Source of the DNA: Corynebacterium atrinae
GTDB lineage: Bacteria > Actinomycetota > Actinomycetes > Mycobacteriales > Mycobacteriaceae
Direction: 5' to 3'
Length of the DNA stretch: 64,000 nt
Assembly: GCF_030408455.1 (NCBI RefSeq)
Contig: NZ_CP046977.1
Coordinates: 2,657,151 to 2,721,150, forward strand
Positions 8,620-17,184 of this stretch are shown piece after piece. The stretch's first letter is position 1. Every line of letters begins with the position of its first letter. The translations under genes and the position numbers were made by a program. The notes beneath the pieces are model-generated. The model was not told the origin of the DNA, made no database searches, and saw nothing but the letters and a program-made list of their open reading frames with translations.

Positions 8620-9390
8620 ATGATCGATCTCCTCATCGACGGCCGCACCGCCGAAATAGTGCTCAACAACCCGCGGGCTTTGAACTCCCTCACGGAATCT
8701 GACCTGCAGGAGCTCTCCCAGGCCTACGCAGAAGCCGCCGAGCGCGACGTTCGCTCCCTCCTGCTGCGCGGCGAGGGAAAGGCGTTTAGCGCCGGCCGCA
8801 ACATCCGTGGCCTCGACCCGGCTGAAGATGACGCGACCGACTACCTCGCCAACAAGGTCACCCCCGTGTTGCAGCAGATGAGCACCTTCCCCGCCCCGAC
8901 ATTCGCGGCAGTCCACGGGGTCTGCCTCGGGGTCGGTCTGGGACTGGTCATCGCCAGTGACATTGCCTATGTCGCCGAGGATGCCACGTTCGGTTCCCCC
9001 TTCGCCAACCTCGGCGCGACTCTCGACTCAGGCGGGCACGCCCTATTCGTGGAGCGCCTGGGAGCCCACCGCGCCATGGACCTTATTGTCACCGGTGACA
9101 TGATCTCTGGTCGCGAGGCGGTGGACGCTGGGTTATTCTCCCGGGCAATCCCCGCCGATCAGCTCCTCGACTTCGCCCGCGAGAAGGCTGCCCGCGCAGC
9201 CGAGGGCGCCACCTTAGCCTTCTTGGCCAGCCGCACACTCGTCCACGACATTCGCGATCAACGCCGTGGCCTGTGGGAATCGGTCAACGAAGAAAACCTC
9301 GCGCAGGGTCGGCTGTGTTCCTCCGCCGACTATGCGGAGGGATTCGCCGCCTTCAACGAAAAGCGCCGTCCCACCTTTCACGGCCACTAA
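8620..9390 (+). CDS. paaG: 1,2-epoxyphenylacetyl-CoA isomerase (crotonase family)
   Basis: This 256-residue crotonase-fold enzyme has the oxyanion-hole segment VHGVCLGVGLGL (98-109). LDSGG places an Asp at residue 136, equivalent to the catalytic Asp of characterised PaaG, and the usual hydratase glutamates are absent. PaaG converts the ring epoxide to the seven-membered oxepin-CoA. The Asp and its position in the operon favour PaaG over a hydratase. It starts 12 bp after paaE. Confidence 0.85.
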   Translation: MIDLLIDGRTAEIVLNNPRALNSLTESDLQELSQAYAEAAERDVRSLLLRGEGKAFSAGRNIRGLDPAEDDATDYLANKVTPVLQQMSTFPAPTFAAVHGVCLGVGLGLVIASDIAYVAEDATFGSPFANLGATLDSGGHALFVERLGAHRAMDLIVTGDMISGREAVDAGLFSRAIPADQLLDFAREKAARAAEGATLAFLASRTLVHDIRDQRRGLWESVNEENLAQGRLCSSADYAEGFAAFNEKRRPTFHGH

Positions 9391-9425
9391 ACCACCGCCT
9401 CGAAACCTCCAAGGAGCAGCCCCCA

Positions 9426-10628
9426 GTGAGCACTGACGCCTATCTCGTCTCCGGCCGCCGGACCCCCGTCGGCCGCTACGGCGGAGCCCTCTCCTCCGTC
9501 CGCCCGGATGACCTCGCCGCCCTCACCATCCGCGCCGTCATCGAAGATGCGGGCATCGACCCGTCGGCTGTCGACGAGGTGATCCTCGGCAACGCCAACG
9601 GTGCCGGTGAGGAGAATCGTAACGTCGCCCGCATGGCTTGGTTGCTGGCTGGGTACCCGGATTCCGTCCCCGGCATCACCGTCAATCGCCTCTGCGCCTC
9701 CGGGATGTCGGCGATTGCCCTGGCCACGGCGATGGTGAACTCAGGGCAGGCGGATGTCGTTGTCGCCGGCGGAGTGGAGTCGATGTCGCGGGCTCCGTGG
9801 GTCGTCGAAAAGCCGCGCAGCGGTTTTGCGAAGCCTGGCGAGACCTTCGATACCTCCATCGGCTGGCGCTTCGTCAACCCGAAGTTCGCAAGCCAAGAAA
9901 AGACGACGTTTTCCATGCCGGAGACGGCCGAGGAGGTCGCGCGGGTGTGCAATATTTCGCGCGAGGATGCCGACACCTTCGCCGCCCAGTCCCAGGCTCG
10001 CGCCCTCGCCGCCATTGAGGCCGGGCGATTTGCCCCCGAGATCGTCCCGGTTGAGATCGTTGATCGCAAGGGCAACATCACTCTCGTCGATACCGATGAG
10101 GGGCCGCGCCCCGGCACGACGACGGAGGTCCTGGCCAGGCTGCGCCCAGTGGTCGAGGGCGGCGAGGTCGTCACCGCGGGCAACTCCTCGTCGCTTAACG
10201 ACGGCGCCTCCGCCATCCTCGTCGTCAGCGAGCGCGCCATCGAGCGTTTTGGTCTCACCCCCCGCGCCCGGGTCGTCGCGAATGCGAACGCGGGCCTAGC
10301 ACCGGAAGTCATGGGACTGGGGCCGATCCCTGCAACGCGCAGCGTCCTAGAAAAGGCCGGGTGGAACATTGGCAGCGTTGATGCCATCGAACTCAACGAG
10401 GCCTTTGCCTCCCAGTCCCTGGCATGCATCCGTGAGCTAGAGCTCGATCAGAACAAGGTCAACGCCTGGGGCGGGGCCATCGCGCTGGGCCATCCGCTGG
10501 GTTCTTCGGGATCTCGCATCGCCATCACCCTGCTCAACCGCCTCGAGCAGGAGGGCGGCCAGCGCGGCATCGCCACGATGTGCATCGGCGTCGGCCAGGG
10601 TGCCGCCATCGCAATTGAGAAGGTCTAA
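9426..10628 (+). CDS. paaJ: 3-oxoadipyl-CoA/3-oxo-5,6-dehydrosuberyl-CoA thiolase
   Basis: The 400-residue thiolase has the full catalytic set: nucleophile Cys90 in NRLCASGMSA, His356 in GHPLGSSGSR and Cys386 in MCIGVGQG. NEAFA is also present. It cleaves the beta-ketoacyl-CoA intermediates of the Paa pathway to acetyl-CoA and succinyl-CoA. GTG 9426 has AAGGAG just upstream and gives the normal family N-terminus (DAYLVSGRRTPVG). The frame open back to 9273 is an artefact inside paaG. Confidence 0.93.
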   Translation: MSTDAYLVSGRRTPVGRYGGALSSVRPDDLAALTIRAVIEDAGIDPSAVDEVILGNANGAGEENRNVARMAWLLAGYPDSVPGITVNRLCASGMSAIALATAMVNSGQADVVVAGGVESMSRAPWVVEKPRSGFAKPGETFDTSIGWRFVNPKFASQEKTTFSMPETAEEVARVCNISREDADTFAAQSQARALAAIEAGRFAPEIVPVEIVDRKGNITLVDTDEGPRPGTTTEVLARLRPVVEGGEVVTAGNSSSLNDGASAILVVSERAIERFGLTPRARVVANANAGLAPEVMGLGPIPATRSVLEKAGWNIGSVDAIELNEAFASQSLACIRELELDQNKVNAWGGAIALGHPLGSSGSRIAITLLNRLEQEGGQRGIATMCIGVGQGAAIAIEKV

Positions 10629-10632
10629 GCCC

Positions 10633-11394
10633 ATGTCATTTTCTGAATTTAGTGCCCTGACCGTCAGCGAATCGGATGATCGGCTCCTGGTTCAGCTCAC
10701 CCGCCCGGAGGTGCGCAACGCCATCGATGAGCAGATGGTCAGCGAGCTCCACACCGTCTGCTCCTACCTCGAGCACAACCCCAAGATCCTCCTCATCACG
10801 GGCTGTGAGGCCAAGGGCAAGGGCATCTTCGCCTCGGGAGCGGACATCGGTCAGCTGCGCGAACGCCGGCGCGACGATGCTCTCCGCGGCATCAACAACG
10901 CCATCTTCCAGCGCATCGCGCAGTTGCCTTCGCCAGTGATCGCGGCCGTCGACGGATATGCGTTGGGCGGTGGCCTCGAACTAGCCCTGGCCGCCGACTT
11001 CCGGATTTCCACCCCGGACGCCACCTTCGGTCAGCCCGAGGCCAATCTTGGGATCATCGCTGCGGCCGGTGGGCTCTGGCGGCTCAAGGAGCTCGTCGGC
11101 GTAGCAGTGGCCAAGGAGATCCTCCTGGCTGGTCGCCTGCTGTCCGGCCGCGAGGCATTGGAACTCCACCTGGTCACGGAGCTGCACTCCCCCGCCGACC
11201 TCCTCGACGCCGCGCAGCGCCTAGCCGATCGCATCGCCGCCCTCGATCCGCTCGCCGTGCGCCTGAGCAAGCAGGTGATGGCGATGCCGGCGGCCGCTCA
11301 CCCGGTGGTGGACAACATTGCCCAGGCCATCCTCTTCGAATCGGACGCGAAGTTCGACCGTATGCAGGCATTCCTCGACCGAAAGAAGAAGTAG
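10633..11394 (+). CDS. paaF: 2,3-dehydroadipyl-CoA hydratase (enoyl-CoA hydratase)
   Basis: The 253-residue crotonase-fold protein carries both catalytic glutamates of true hydratases: Glu116 in LGGGLELALA and Glu136 in FGQPEANLG. This separates it from the Asp-type PaaG encoded at 8620. It hydrates 2,3-dehydroadipyl-CoA for the next step by PaaH. The ATG follows the paaJ stop by four bases, and the gene ends one base before paaH. Confidence 0.9.
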   Translation: MSFSEFSALTVSESDDRLLVQLTRPEVRNAIDEQMVSELHTVCSYLEHNPKILLITGCEAKGKGIFASGADIGQLRERRRDDALRGINNAIFQRIAQLPSPVIAAVDGYALGGGLELALAADFRISTPDATFGQPEANLGIIAAAGGLWRLKELVGVAVAKEILLAGRLLSGREALELHLVTELHSPADLLDAAQRLADRIAALDPLAVRLSKQVMAMPAAAHPVVDNIAQAILFESDAKFDRMQAFLDRKKK

Positions 11395-11395
11395 C

Positions 11396-12232
11396 ATGAG
11401 TATCCCCAAACAAGTCGGCGTCCTCGGTGGCGGCCGCATGGGCGCGGGAATCGCCCATTCTTTCCTCGCCGCCGGTGCTTCCGTGACGGTCGTTGATGTC
11501 AATGACGCCGCCGTCACCGCCGCCCGCGAGCGCATTGCTCAGGACGTCGCCGGTTCCTTTGCCCGTGGCGCGGAGGGGTCCCCGGAGGAGTGGATGGATC
11601 GACTCACCGTGACCACCGACCCCGCAGCTTTCGCCTTCCATCCCCTGGTCATCGAAGCGGTGCCCGAGTCCATCGAGCTGAAGATTAGTTCTTTCCGGAC
11701 GATCGCCGAACACACCCCTGCTGCAGTCATTGCCACGAATACCTCGTCGCTTTCCGTCACCGACCTGGCGGGGATAGTAGACAATGACGTCATCGGCCTG
11801 CATTTTTTCAACCCGGTGCCCGCCTCGAAGCTCGTGGAAATCGTCGTCGCCGACTCCACGCCCCCCTCCCTGGTCTCCGATGCGAAATCCTGGGTGGAGG
11901 GCCTGGGCAAGACACCGATCGTGGTCAAGGACTCCCCCGGTTTCGCTTCATCCCGCCTCGGTGTTGCCATCGCCATTGAGGCAATCCGCATGGTCGAGGA
12001 GGGCGTGGCCAGCGCGGAAGACATCGACAAGGCCATGGTTCTCGGCTACAAGTTCCCGGTCGGTCCGCTCGCGCTCACCGATATCGTCGGCCTCGACGTG
12101 CGTTTGGGCATCGCGGAATACCTCGAGTCTTCCTTGGGCGCCCGCTTCGCTCCGCCGCAGCTCATGCGCGATATGGTCGCCCGCGGTGAACTCGGTCGCA
12201 AGTCCGGCAAGGGTTTCTACGAATATCGCTAA
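11396..12232 (+). CDS. paaH: 3-hydroxyadipyl-CoA dehydrogenase
   Basis: The 278-residue L-3-hydroxyacyl-CoA dehydrogenase has an N-terminal Rossmann motif VLGGGRMGAG (9-18), the catalytic His136 in IGLHFFNPVP, and NTSSLSV near 115. It oxidises 3-hydroxyadipyl-CoA to 3-oxoadipyl-CoA for PaaJ. It is the last gene of the paaA operon. Its TAA overlaps the stop of the convergent thioesterase gene by four bases, so no terminator fits between them. Confidence 0.92.
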   Translation: MSIPKQVGVLGGGRMGAGIAHSFLAAGASVTVVDVNDAAVTAARERIAQDVAGSFARGAEGSPEEWMDRLTVTTDPAAFAFHPLVIEAVPESIELKISSFRTIAEHTPAAVIATNTSSLSVTDLAGIVDNDVIGLHFFNPVPASKLVEIVVADSTPPSLVSDAKSWVEGLGKTPIVVKDSPGFASSRLGVAIAIEAIRMVEEGVASAEDIDKAMVLGYKFPVGPLALTDIVGLDVRLGIAEYLESSLGARFAPPQLMRDMVARGELGRKSGKGFYEYR

Positions 12233-12621
12233 TGCTTATCGACGATCGCGTTGGTGATCCGTGCCGTACACAGCCGCCGCCCTGCGTCGTCTGTGATGGT
12301 CACCTCGTGGCTGGTCAGCGTCCTACCCAGGCGGATGGCGGTGGCGGTGGCGGTGACCATCCCCTCCCGGCCGGAAGCGTGGTGGGTGGCGTTGATATCC
12401 ACCCCGACGGCCACCTTGCCCATGGTCGAAGCGTGGATGACCGCGGCCCAGGATCCGACGGCCTCCGCGATCGCGACCATCGCCCCTCCGTGGAGTAGTC
12501 CCAGTGACTGGCGGTTTCCGTCGATAGGCATGGTGGCCACCACCTTCTCGGGGGACTGCTCGATGACAGTGACACCCATCTTCTTGTCGAGTTCTCCCAG
12601 TTCAATGGTCCACGGTTCCAT
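12229..12621 (-). CDS. Hotdog thioesterase (PaaI/MenI/YdiI type)
   Basis: The 130-residue single-domain hotdog protein has LLHGGAMVAIAEAVGSWAA (42-60), in which Glu is the acidic catalytic residue as in YdiI/MenI-type acyl-CoA hydrolases. GVDINATHHAS follows. It differs from the PaaI at 4249, which uses Asp. It may be a second CoA-salvage thioesterase for the Paa pathway or a 1,4-dihydroxy-2-naphthoyl-CoA hydrolase. Location favours the first and sequence type the second. It is divergent from paaZ and shares the 87-bp region with a PaaR-type box. Confidence 0.8.
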   Translation of the reverse strand: MEPWTIELGELDKKMGVTVIEQSPEKVVATMPIDGNRQSLGLLHGGAMVAIAEAVGSWAAVIHASTMGKVAVGVDINATHHASGREGMVTATATAIRLGRTLTSHEVTITDDAGRRLCTARITNAIVDKH

Positions 12622-12664
12622 GCTGCTCCATTCTTTTGTGATCTAGATTATACTAACCCGCAAT

Positions 12665-12686
12665 CCCTACCGTACGGTCGGTCACT
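12665..12686. promoter_or_regulatory. PaaR-type operator before paaZ
   Basis: On the minus strand the site reads AGTGACCG, AC, CG, TA, CGGTAGGG. It matches the core of the PaaR box (ACCG, CG, CGGT at correct spacing), with deviations only in the outer triplets. It ends 22 bp before the paaZ ATG and could also control the divergent thioesterase. Confidence 0.65.
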
Positions 12687-12708
12687 AATTAGTTTAGGAA
12701 GGACAACC

Positions 12709-14745
12709 ATGTCTCACCTCGTCCCCAGCTACCTTTCCGGATCGTGGGTCACCCCGACCCAACCATCCCGCGTCACGGACGTCCTTGACGCCACTACGGG
12801 TGAGCTCGTGGCCACCGTCTCCACCGAGGGCCTCGACCTCGCCGGCGCCATCGATTACGCCCGCGACGTCGGCCAACGGCACCTCCGCGAGCTCACTATC
12901 CATGAACGCGCCCTCAAACTCAAGGAGCTCGCCCTCTACCTCGACGAGCACAAGGACGAGCTTTACCAACTGGCTGCGAAGACGGGCGCCACCCCTCGCG
13001 ACAACGCCATTGACATCGACGGCGGCATTTCCACGCTGTTCACCTACTCCTCGAAAGGCCGTCGCGAGCTGCCCAACGGGCACGTCATCATCGATGGCCC
13101 CACCGAGGTGCTTTCCCGCGATAATTCCTTTGTGGCCAGCCACATCTACACCACCCTCCCCGGCGTCGCCGTGCAGATCAATGCCTTCAACTTCCCCGTT
13201 TGGGGCATGTTGGAGAAGTTCGCTCCCGCCTTCATCGCCGGGATGCCCACGCTGGTGAAGCCCGCCACTCCGACCGGGTACGTCACCGCCGCCTGCGTGC
13301 GCCTCATGGCCGAGTCCGGCATCCTCCCCGAGGGATCCTTGCAACTCATTTCCGGCTCCGCCCGCGACCTCCTCGATCACCTCGACTACCGCGATCACGT
13401 CGCCTTCACCGGCTCCGCCGCCACCGCCGCCACGCTGCGCTCCCACGACAACGTCTTGCACAACGGCGTCCGCTTCACCGCCGAGGCCGACTCGCTCAAC
13501 GCCGCCATCCTCGGCGAGGACGTCACCGTCGACTCCCCCGAGTTCGACGCGTTTATCAAGACCCTCTACGTGGAGATGACCGCCAAGGCGGGGCAAAAGT
13601 GCACCGCCGTGCGTCGCGCCATCGTCCCCACCGCCCTCGTCGACACCGTTGCCCAAGCCCTCCGCGAGCGGGTGGAAGCGAAAACTCTGGGACCGCTGGT
13701 GTCGGTGGAACAGCGCAACGACGTGGGGGCGGCCGTCGATAAGCTTATTTCGGCTGGCGGCACGGTGGTGACCGGCGGCAGCAACCTGCGGGAGGGCGCG
13801 TTCTTCGCCCCGACCATCCTCTCCTTCACCGACCCGGACGTGGACGCCGTACACGAAGTGGAAGCCTTCGGGCCCCTCGTCTCCATCCTTGGCTACACCG
13901 ACACCGACGACGCCATCCGGCTGGCCGCCCGTGGCTGCGGCTCGCTCGTGGCCTCCGTGATCACTCACTCCCCCGCGCTGGCCGCCCGATTCGCGCACGG
14001 CATTGGTGCCCACCACGGTCGTCTACACTTCCTCGACCGCGACGATGCTGCCTCCTCCACGGGTCACGGCTCTCCCCTTCCCCACCTCGTCCACGGCGGC
14101 CCCGGTCGCGCAGGCGGTGGGGAGGAACTCGGCGGCATTCGCGGAGTGAAGCACTACATGCAGCGCACGGCCATCCAAGGCTCCCCCGATCACCTGACGG
14201 CAATCACTGGCGAGTGGGTGCGGGGGGCGGCCGTGAACAAGGTCACCCGTGCAGATGTTGCCAACGGCACCGCCATCCATCCCTTCCGCAAGGACTTGGC
14301 TACGTTGCAGCTTGGGGATCAATTCGCCTCTGACCTGCGCACTGTCACCCTGGATGAGATCCTCGAGTTTGCCCAGACCACCGGAGATACCTTCTACGCA
14401 CACGTTGATGAGGAGGCAGCGACCGCCAATCCCTTCTTCCCCCGGCGCGTGGCACATGGCTACCTGCTCGTGTCCTGGGCGGCTGGCCTGTTCGTCGAGC
14501 CGACCCCGGGGCCCGTGTTGGCGAACTATGGGCTGGAAAATCTGCGCTTCATTACCCCGGTCACCTATGGCGATTCCGTGCGGGTGGAGCTAACCGCAAA
14601 GCGCATCACCCCGCGTGTCACCGATGAGTACGGCGAGGTCTGCTGGGATGCCCAATTGTTCAACCAGGATGATGAGCTGGTCGCGTCCTATGACGTGCTT
14701 ACCCTCGTGGAGAAGGTGAACACTACCTACGCGAATTGGCGCTGA
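12709..14745 (+). CDS. paaZ: Bifunctional oxepin-CoA hydrolase / aldehyde dehydrogenase
   Basis: The 678-residue fusion has an N-terminal aldehyde dehydrogenase domain (about 1-510) with catalytic Cys298 in GQKCTA and Glu259 in FTAEADS. The C-terminal MaoC/R-hydratase domain (about 540-678) contains GDTFYAHVDEEAA and RRVAHGYLLVS. PaaZ opens the oxepin ring hydrolytically and oxidises the resulting aldehyde. AGGAAGGAC precedes the ATG. It forms its own unit, separated from paaA-H by the convergent thioesterase gene, with its own PaaR-type box. Confidence 0.95.
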   Translation: MSHLVPSYLSGSWVTPTQPSRVTDVLDATTGELVATVSTEGLDLAGAIDYARDVGQRHLRELTIHERALKLKELALYLDEHKDELYQLAAKTGATPRDNAIDIDGGISTLFTYSSKGRRELPNGHVIIDGPTEVLSRDNSFVASHIYTTLPGVAVQINAFNFPVWGMLEKFAPAFIAGMPTLVKPATPTGYVTAACVRLMAESGILPEGSLQLISGSARDLLDHLDYRDHVAFTGSAATAATLRSHDNVLHNGVRFTAEADSLNAAILGEDVTVDSPEFDAFIKTLYVEMTAKAGQKCTAVRRAIVPTALVDTVAQALRERVEAKTLGPLVSVEQRNDVGAAVDKLISAGGTVVTGGSNLREGAFFAPTILSFTDPDVDAVHEVEAFGPLVSILGYTDTDDAIRLAARGCGSLVASVITHSPALAARFAHGIGAHHGRLHFLDRDDAASSTGHGSPLPHLVHGGPGRAGGGEELGGIRGVKHYMQRTAIQGSPDHLTAITGEWVRGAAVNKVTRADVANGTAIHPFRKDLATLQLGDQFASDLRTVTLDEILEFAQTTGDTFYAHVDEEAATANPFFPRRVAHGYLLVSWAAGLFVEPTPGPVLANYGLENLRFITPVTYGDSVRVELTAKRITPRVTDEYGEVCWDAQLFNQDDELVASYDVLTLVEKVNTTYANWR

Positions 14746-15416
14746 GCTGAGCCAGCCCGACGCTCGAAAGGCCACGTCATCACTCCAGCCCAGACAGTGC
14801 CGAGCAGTCCCAGCCCGACAGCGAGGTACCAGGGCCACGGACCCATGTAGTCCAGTGCGGATGGAACGGGCGGGCGGCCGTTGAGGTAACCGTAGTTGCT
14901 GTTAGTGACAGCGTTGAAGGCCATCGTCGCGCCCATCCACCCGGCTGACCACCAGGCGGTGGCCCGCAACCAGCGCCACCTCGGGCGATGCCCCAGGCCA
15001 AAGACCATAACCAGGGGCACCGTGAACACGGCTATGTGCAGCACCCAATACATGATGTATTCCGAAAGTGGGTGAAACGCGTAGCTGAGGTCGGGGGTGA
15101 TTATCGACTGCGTATTTAGCGTCAGCCCCCAGTAATACGTCGGGGCGAGGAACCACCAGTGGCGCGTAATCAGCGCCAGTGACGCGAGAACGCGGGTCAG
15201 GTCGGAGAGGTGAAAAGGCAGGGAACGGTGAACATCGAAAAGCGCGGGCTGCATATCCCAGCAGGACCACGCCACCGACACGATCAACAGCACCCATCCG
15301 GTAATGGTGACGTAATTTCCGTCTCCATTGCGCCGCGCGTAACTCAGGAGCACAACAGTAACCACCACCGTGGCGGCCAACGCTGACCAGTGCTCCGCAC
15401 TGTAGGGCTGCATCAT
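14727..15416 (-). CDS. TIGR02206/YwaF-family integral membrane protein
   Basis: The 229-residue protein has about six transmembrane segments. Features typical of the TIGR02206 (YwaF) family include FHLSDLTRVLASLALIT, WGLTLNTQSIITPDL and an NYGYLNGRPPV segment late in the protein. Function is unknown for the family. The C-terminus overlaps the 3' end of paaZ by 19 bp on the opposite strand. The promoter region is shared with the divergent epimerase/dehydratase gene only 35 bp away. Confidence 0.8.
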   Translation of the reverse strand: MMQPYSAEHWSALAATVVVTVVLLSYARRNGDGNYVTITGWVLLIVSVAWSCWDMQPALFDVHRSLPFHLSDLTRVLASLALITRHWWFLAPTYYWGLTLNTQSIITPDLSYAFHPLSEYIMYWVLHIAVFTVPLVMVFGLGHRPRWRWLRATAWWSAGWMGATMAFNAVTNSNYGYLNGRPPVPSALDYMGPWPWYLAVGLGLLGTVWAGVMTWPFERRAGSAQRQFA

Positions 15417-15451
15417 GGTGACACACGTTACCGCTAACTACACTCGCCCAC

Positions 15452-17047
15452 ATGACCTACGTCTACACGGTTGCCCAGGTCCGCGCGGCGGAACAACAGC
15501 TTATCGACGCCCAGTCAGCCCCCGATCAGCTCATGCGCCAGGCGGCGCACATCGTTGCGGTTGCGGCTCGCACGATGTGCGAGCCGTCAGATGACGGCCG
15601 AGTTCTACTGCTCGTCGGCGCGGGTGGCAATGGGGGCGACGCACTCTACGCCGGGGCCGAGCTCTGCAACACCCATCGAGTCGACGCGGTTCTTCTTGGT
15701 CGATTCGGGCGTGTGCATGAGCGCGCACTCGAGGCATTCACCTCCGCCGGCGGCACCGTGCTGGATGCCCTCCCAAGCGATCTCAGGCCTTTCCGCCTGG
15801 TAATCGATGGCATCGTCGGGATCGGCGGTTCCGGTGGACTCGGAGAGAACTTGGCACACTGGCTCTCGGATGCTGAGGAATTTTCGCTCCCCATTTTATC
15901 CGTCGATGTGCCATCCGGCGTGGATACCGATTATGGGTCTGTCCCAGCATCGGCGGTGCCCTTGAATTTCACCCACGGCAAAACCCTCGGACGGCCGATT
16001 CCTCAACACGTCCGCGCCGACGTCACTGTCACGTTCGGGGGCTTGCGGCGCGCCCACGCTGTTTCTCCCGCGTGCGGCGAGGTTATCTACGCGGACCTCC
16101 GTTGCGAGGGTCGGTCCTTGGCGCAAGCCCTGTGGACGACCGCTAGGCAAGAAGAACAACAACCTCTGCTCGCGTGGCGAGCCGCTCCGGCTGACCAGTT
16201 CAACTGGCCCGAGCCCCTGCGCACGTTGATGCCCTCTCACCTCCGATCCCTCGAACCACGCCCCGACGATGACAAGTATTCCGGCGGGGTCGTCGGAATT
16301 TGTGCGGGAAGCGCCGCTTACCCGGGGGCGGGCTACCTGGCCACCTCCGCCGCAGTTCGCTCCACGCCGTCGATGGTGCGGTATGTAGGTCCGCTAAAAG
16401 ACGACATCGTGCGAGCTCTACCGGAGGTAGTGATTTCCGAATCAGTGAGCAAAACCGGCCACGTACAGGCCTGGGTCGTCGGCCCCGGGCGAGGTACCGA
16501 TGCCGTGGCAGAAGCCGAACTAGCAGAACTCCTCGGGTGCCCCGAGCCTGTGGTTATCGACGCAGATGCCCTCACTCTCCTCTCCAAAAGTGCGCAGCTG
16601 CGCACACTTTTGCGGTCCCGACCTGCGAATACTCTATTAACTCCCCACCTCGGAGAATTCCGCCGCCTCGCCGATTCCCTAGAGGCTGACATCCCGGATC
16701 CGGAAGTAGATCGAATCGGCGCGGTTCTCGCTCTGGCACGGAACCTAGAGTGCGATGTACTTCTCAAAGGCCGACACACCGTAATCGCATCCCCACTTGG
16801 CCACGTAAATTCGGTGGATGCTGGTTCGTCGTGGGGAGCCACCGCCGGCTCAGGTGACGTACTCGCGGGCATTCTCGGCGCGCTAATGGCATCGTCCCAT
16901 GCGCAGGCAATGGCCTCCGTTGGGGCAAGTATTCACAGCATCGCGGCCTGGCTATCCGCCCAAACCCCCTACGGTCCGGCGCCCACGTCGGCGTCGCGGA
17001 TTGCCGAAGCAATCCCCCACGCGACCGCCTACCTCACCAACCCATAA
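15452..17047 (+). CDS. nnrE/nnrD: Bifunctional NAD(P)H-hydrate epimerase / ADP-dependent dehydratase
   Basis: The 531-residue fusion repairs hydrated NADH and NADPH. The N-terminal YjeF_N epimerase domain (about 1-215) contains LLVGAGGNGGDALYAG and a VDVPSGVDTD motif. The C-terminal carbohydrate-kinase-like dehydratase domain (about 255-531) contains VVIDADALTLL, LLTPHLGEFRRL and the nucleotide-site GSGDVLAGILGA. A 16-bp palindrome sits inside the dehydratase coding part (16590-16605). Confidence 0.93.
   Translation: MTYVYTVAQVRAAEQQLIDAQSAPDQLMRQAAHIVAVAARTMCEPSDDGRVLLLVGAGGNGGDALYAGAELCNTHRVDAVLLGRFGRVHERALEAFTSAGGTVLDALPSDLRPFRLVIDGIVGIGGSGGLGENLAHWLSDAEEFSLPILSVDVPSGVDTDYGSVPASAVPLNFTHGKTLGRPIPQHVRADVTVTFGGLRRAHAVSPACGEVIYADLRCEGRSLAQALWTTARQEEQQPLLAWRAAPADQFNWPEPLRTLMPSHLRSLEPRPDDDKYSGGVVGICAGSAAYPGAGYLATSAAVRSTPSMVRYVGPLKDDIVRALPEVVISESVSKTGHVQAWVVGPGRGTDAVAEAELAELLGCPEPVVIDADALTLLSKSAQLRTLLRSRPANTLLTPHLGEFRRLADSLEADIPDPEVDRIGAVLALARNLECDVLLKGRHTVIASPLGHVNSVDAGSSWGATAGSGDVLAGILGALMASSHAQAMASVGASIHSIAAWLSAQTPYGPAPTSASRIAEAIPHATAYLTNP
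16590..16605. repeat. 16-bp palindrome GTGCGCAGCTGCGCAC, copy 1
   Basis: A perfect palindrome inside the nnrD coding region, flanked by AAAA on the left and ACTTTT on the right, which extends it as an imperfect inverted repeat. Identical copies lie at 19113 and 20610. Confidence 0.9.
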
Positions 17048-17109
17048 GCTGCCTTGCAATAGTCCTCGGGTAATATGGAAGAAACATTCCCCTTAGAAAG
17101 GAGAAGGAC

Positions 17110-17184
17110 ATGCGCGGAAGCGGACTCATTTGGACCATCGTCGGCATTTTGCTGATCATCGCTCTCCTGATTTACATCTTCTAG
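17110..17184 (+). CDS. 24-residue single-pass membrane peptide
   Basis: A short frame begins at ATG 17110 behind a strong ribosome-binding site (AAAGGAGAAG). It encodes a short polar start (MRGSGLIW) followed by one hydrophobic helix, TIVGILLIIALLIYIF. Very short membrane peptides with a G-LIWTIVGILLII-type core are common in actinobacteria, and their function is unknown. The TAG overlaps the stop of the convergent winged-helix gene by four bases. The ribosome-binding site and clean composition make translation likely. Confidence 0.65.
   Translation: MRGSGLIWTIVGILLIIALLIYIF

Noticed and set aside
7444..8916. 490-codon frame antisense to paaE
   Set aside because: Composition is typical of an antisense shadow, and paaE has clear motifs on the other strand.
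12694..14016. 440-codon frame antisense to paaZ
   Set aside because: Gly/Val/Glu-rich shadow of the paaZ frame with no recognisable domain.
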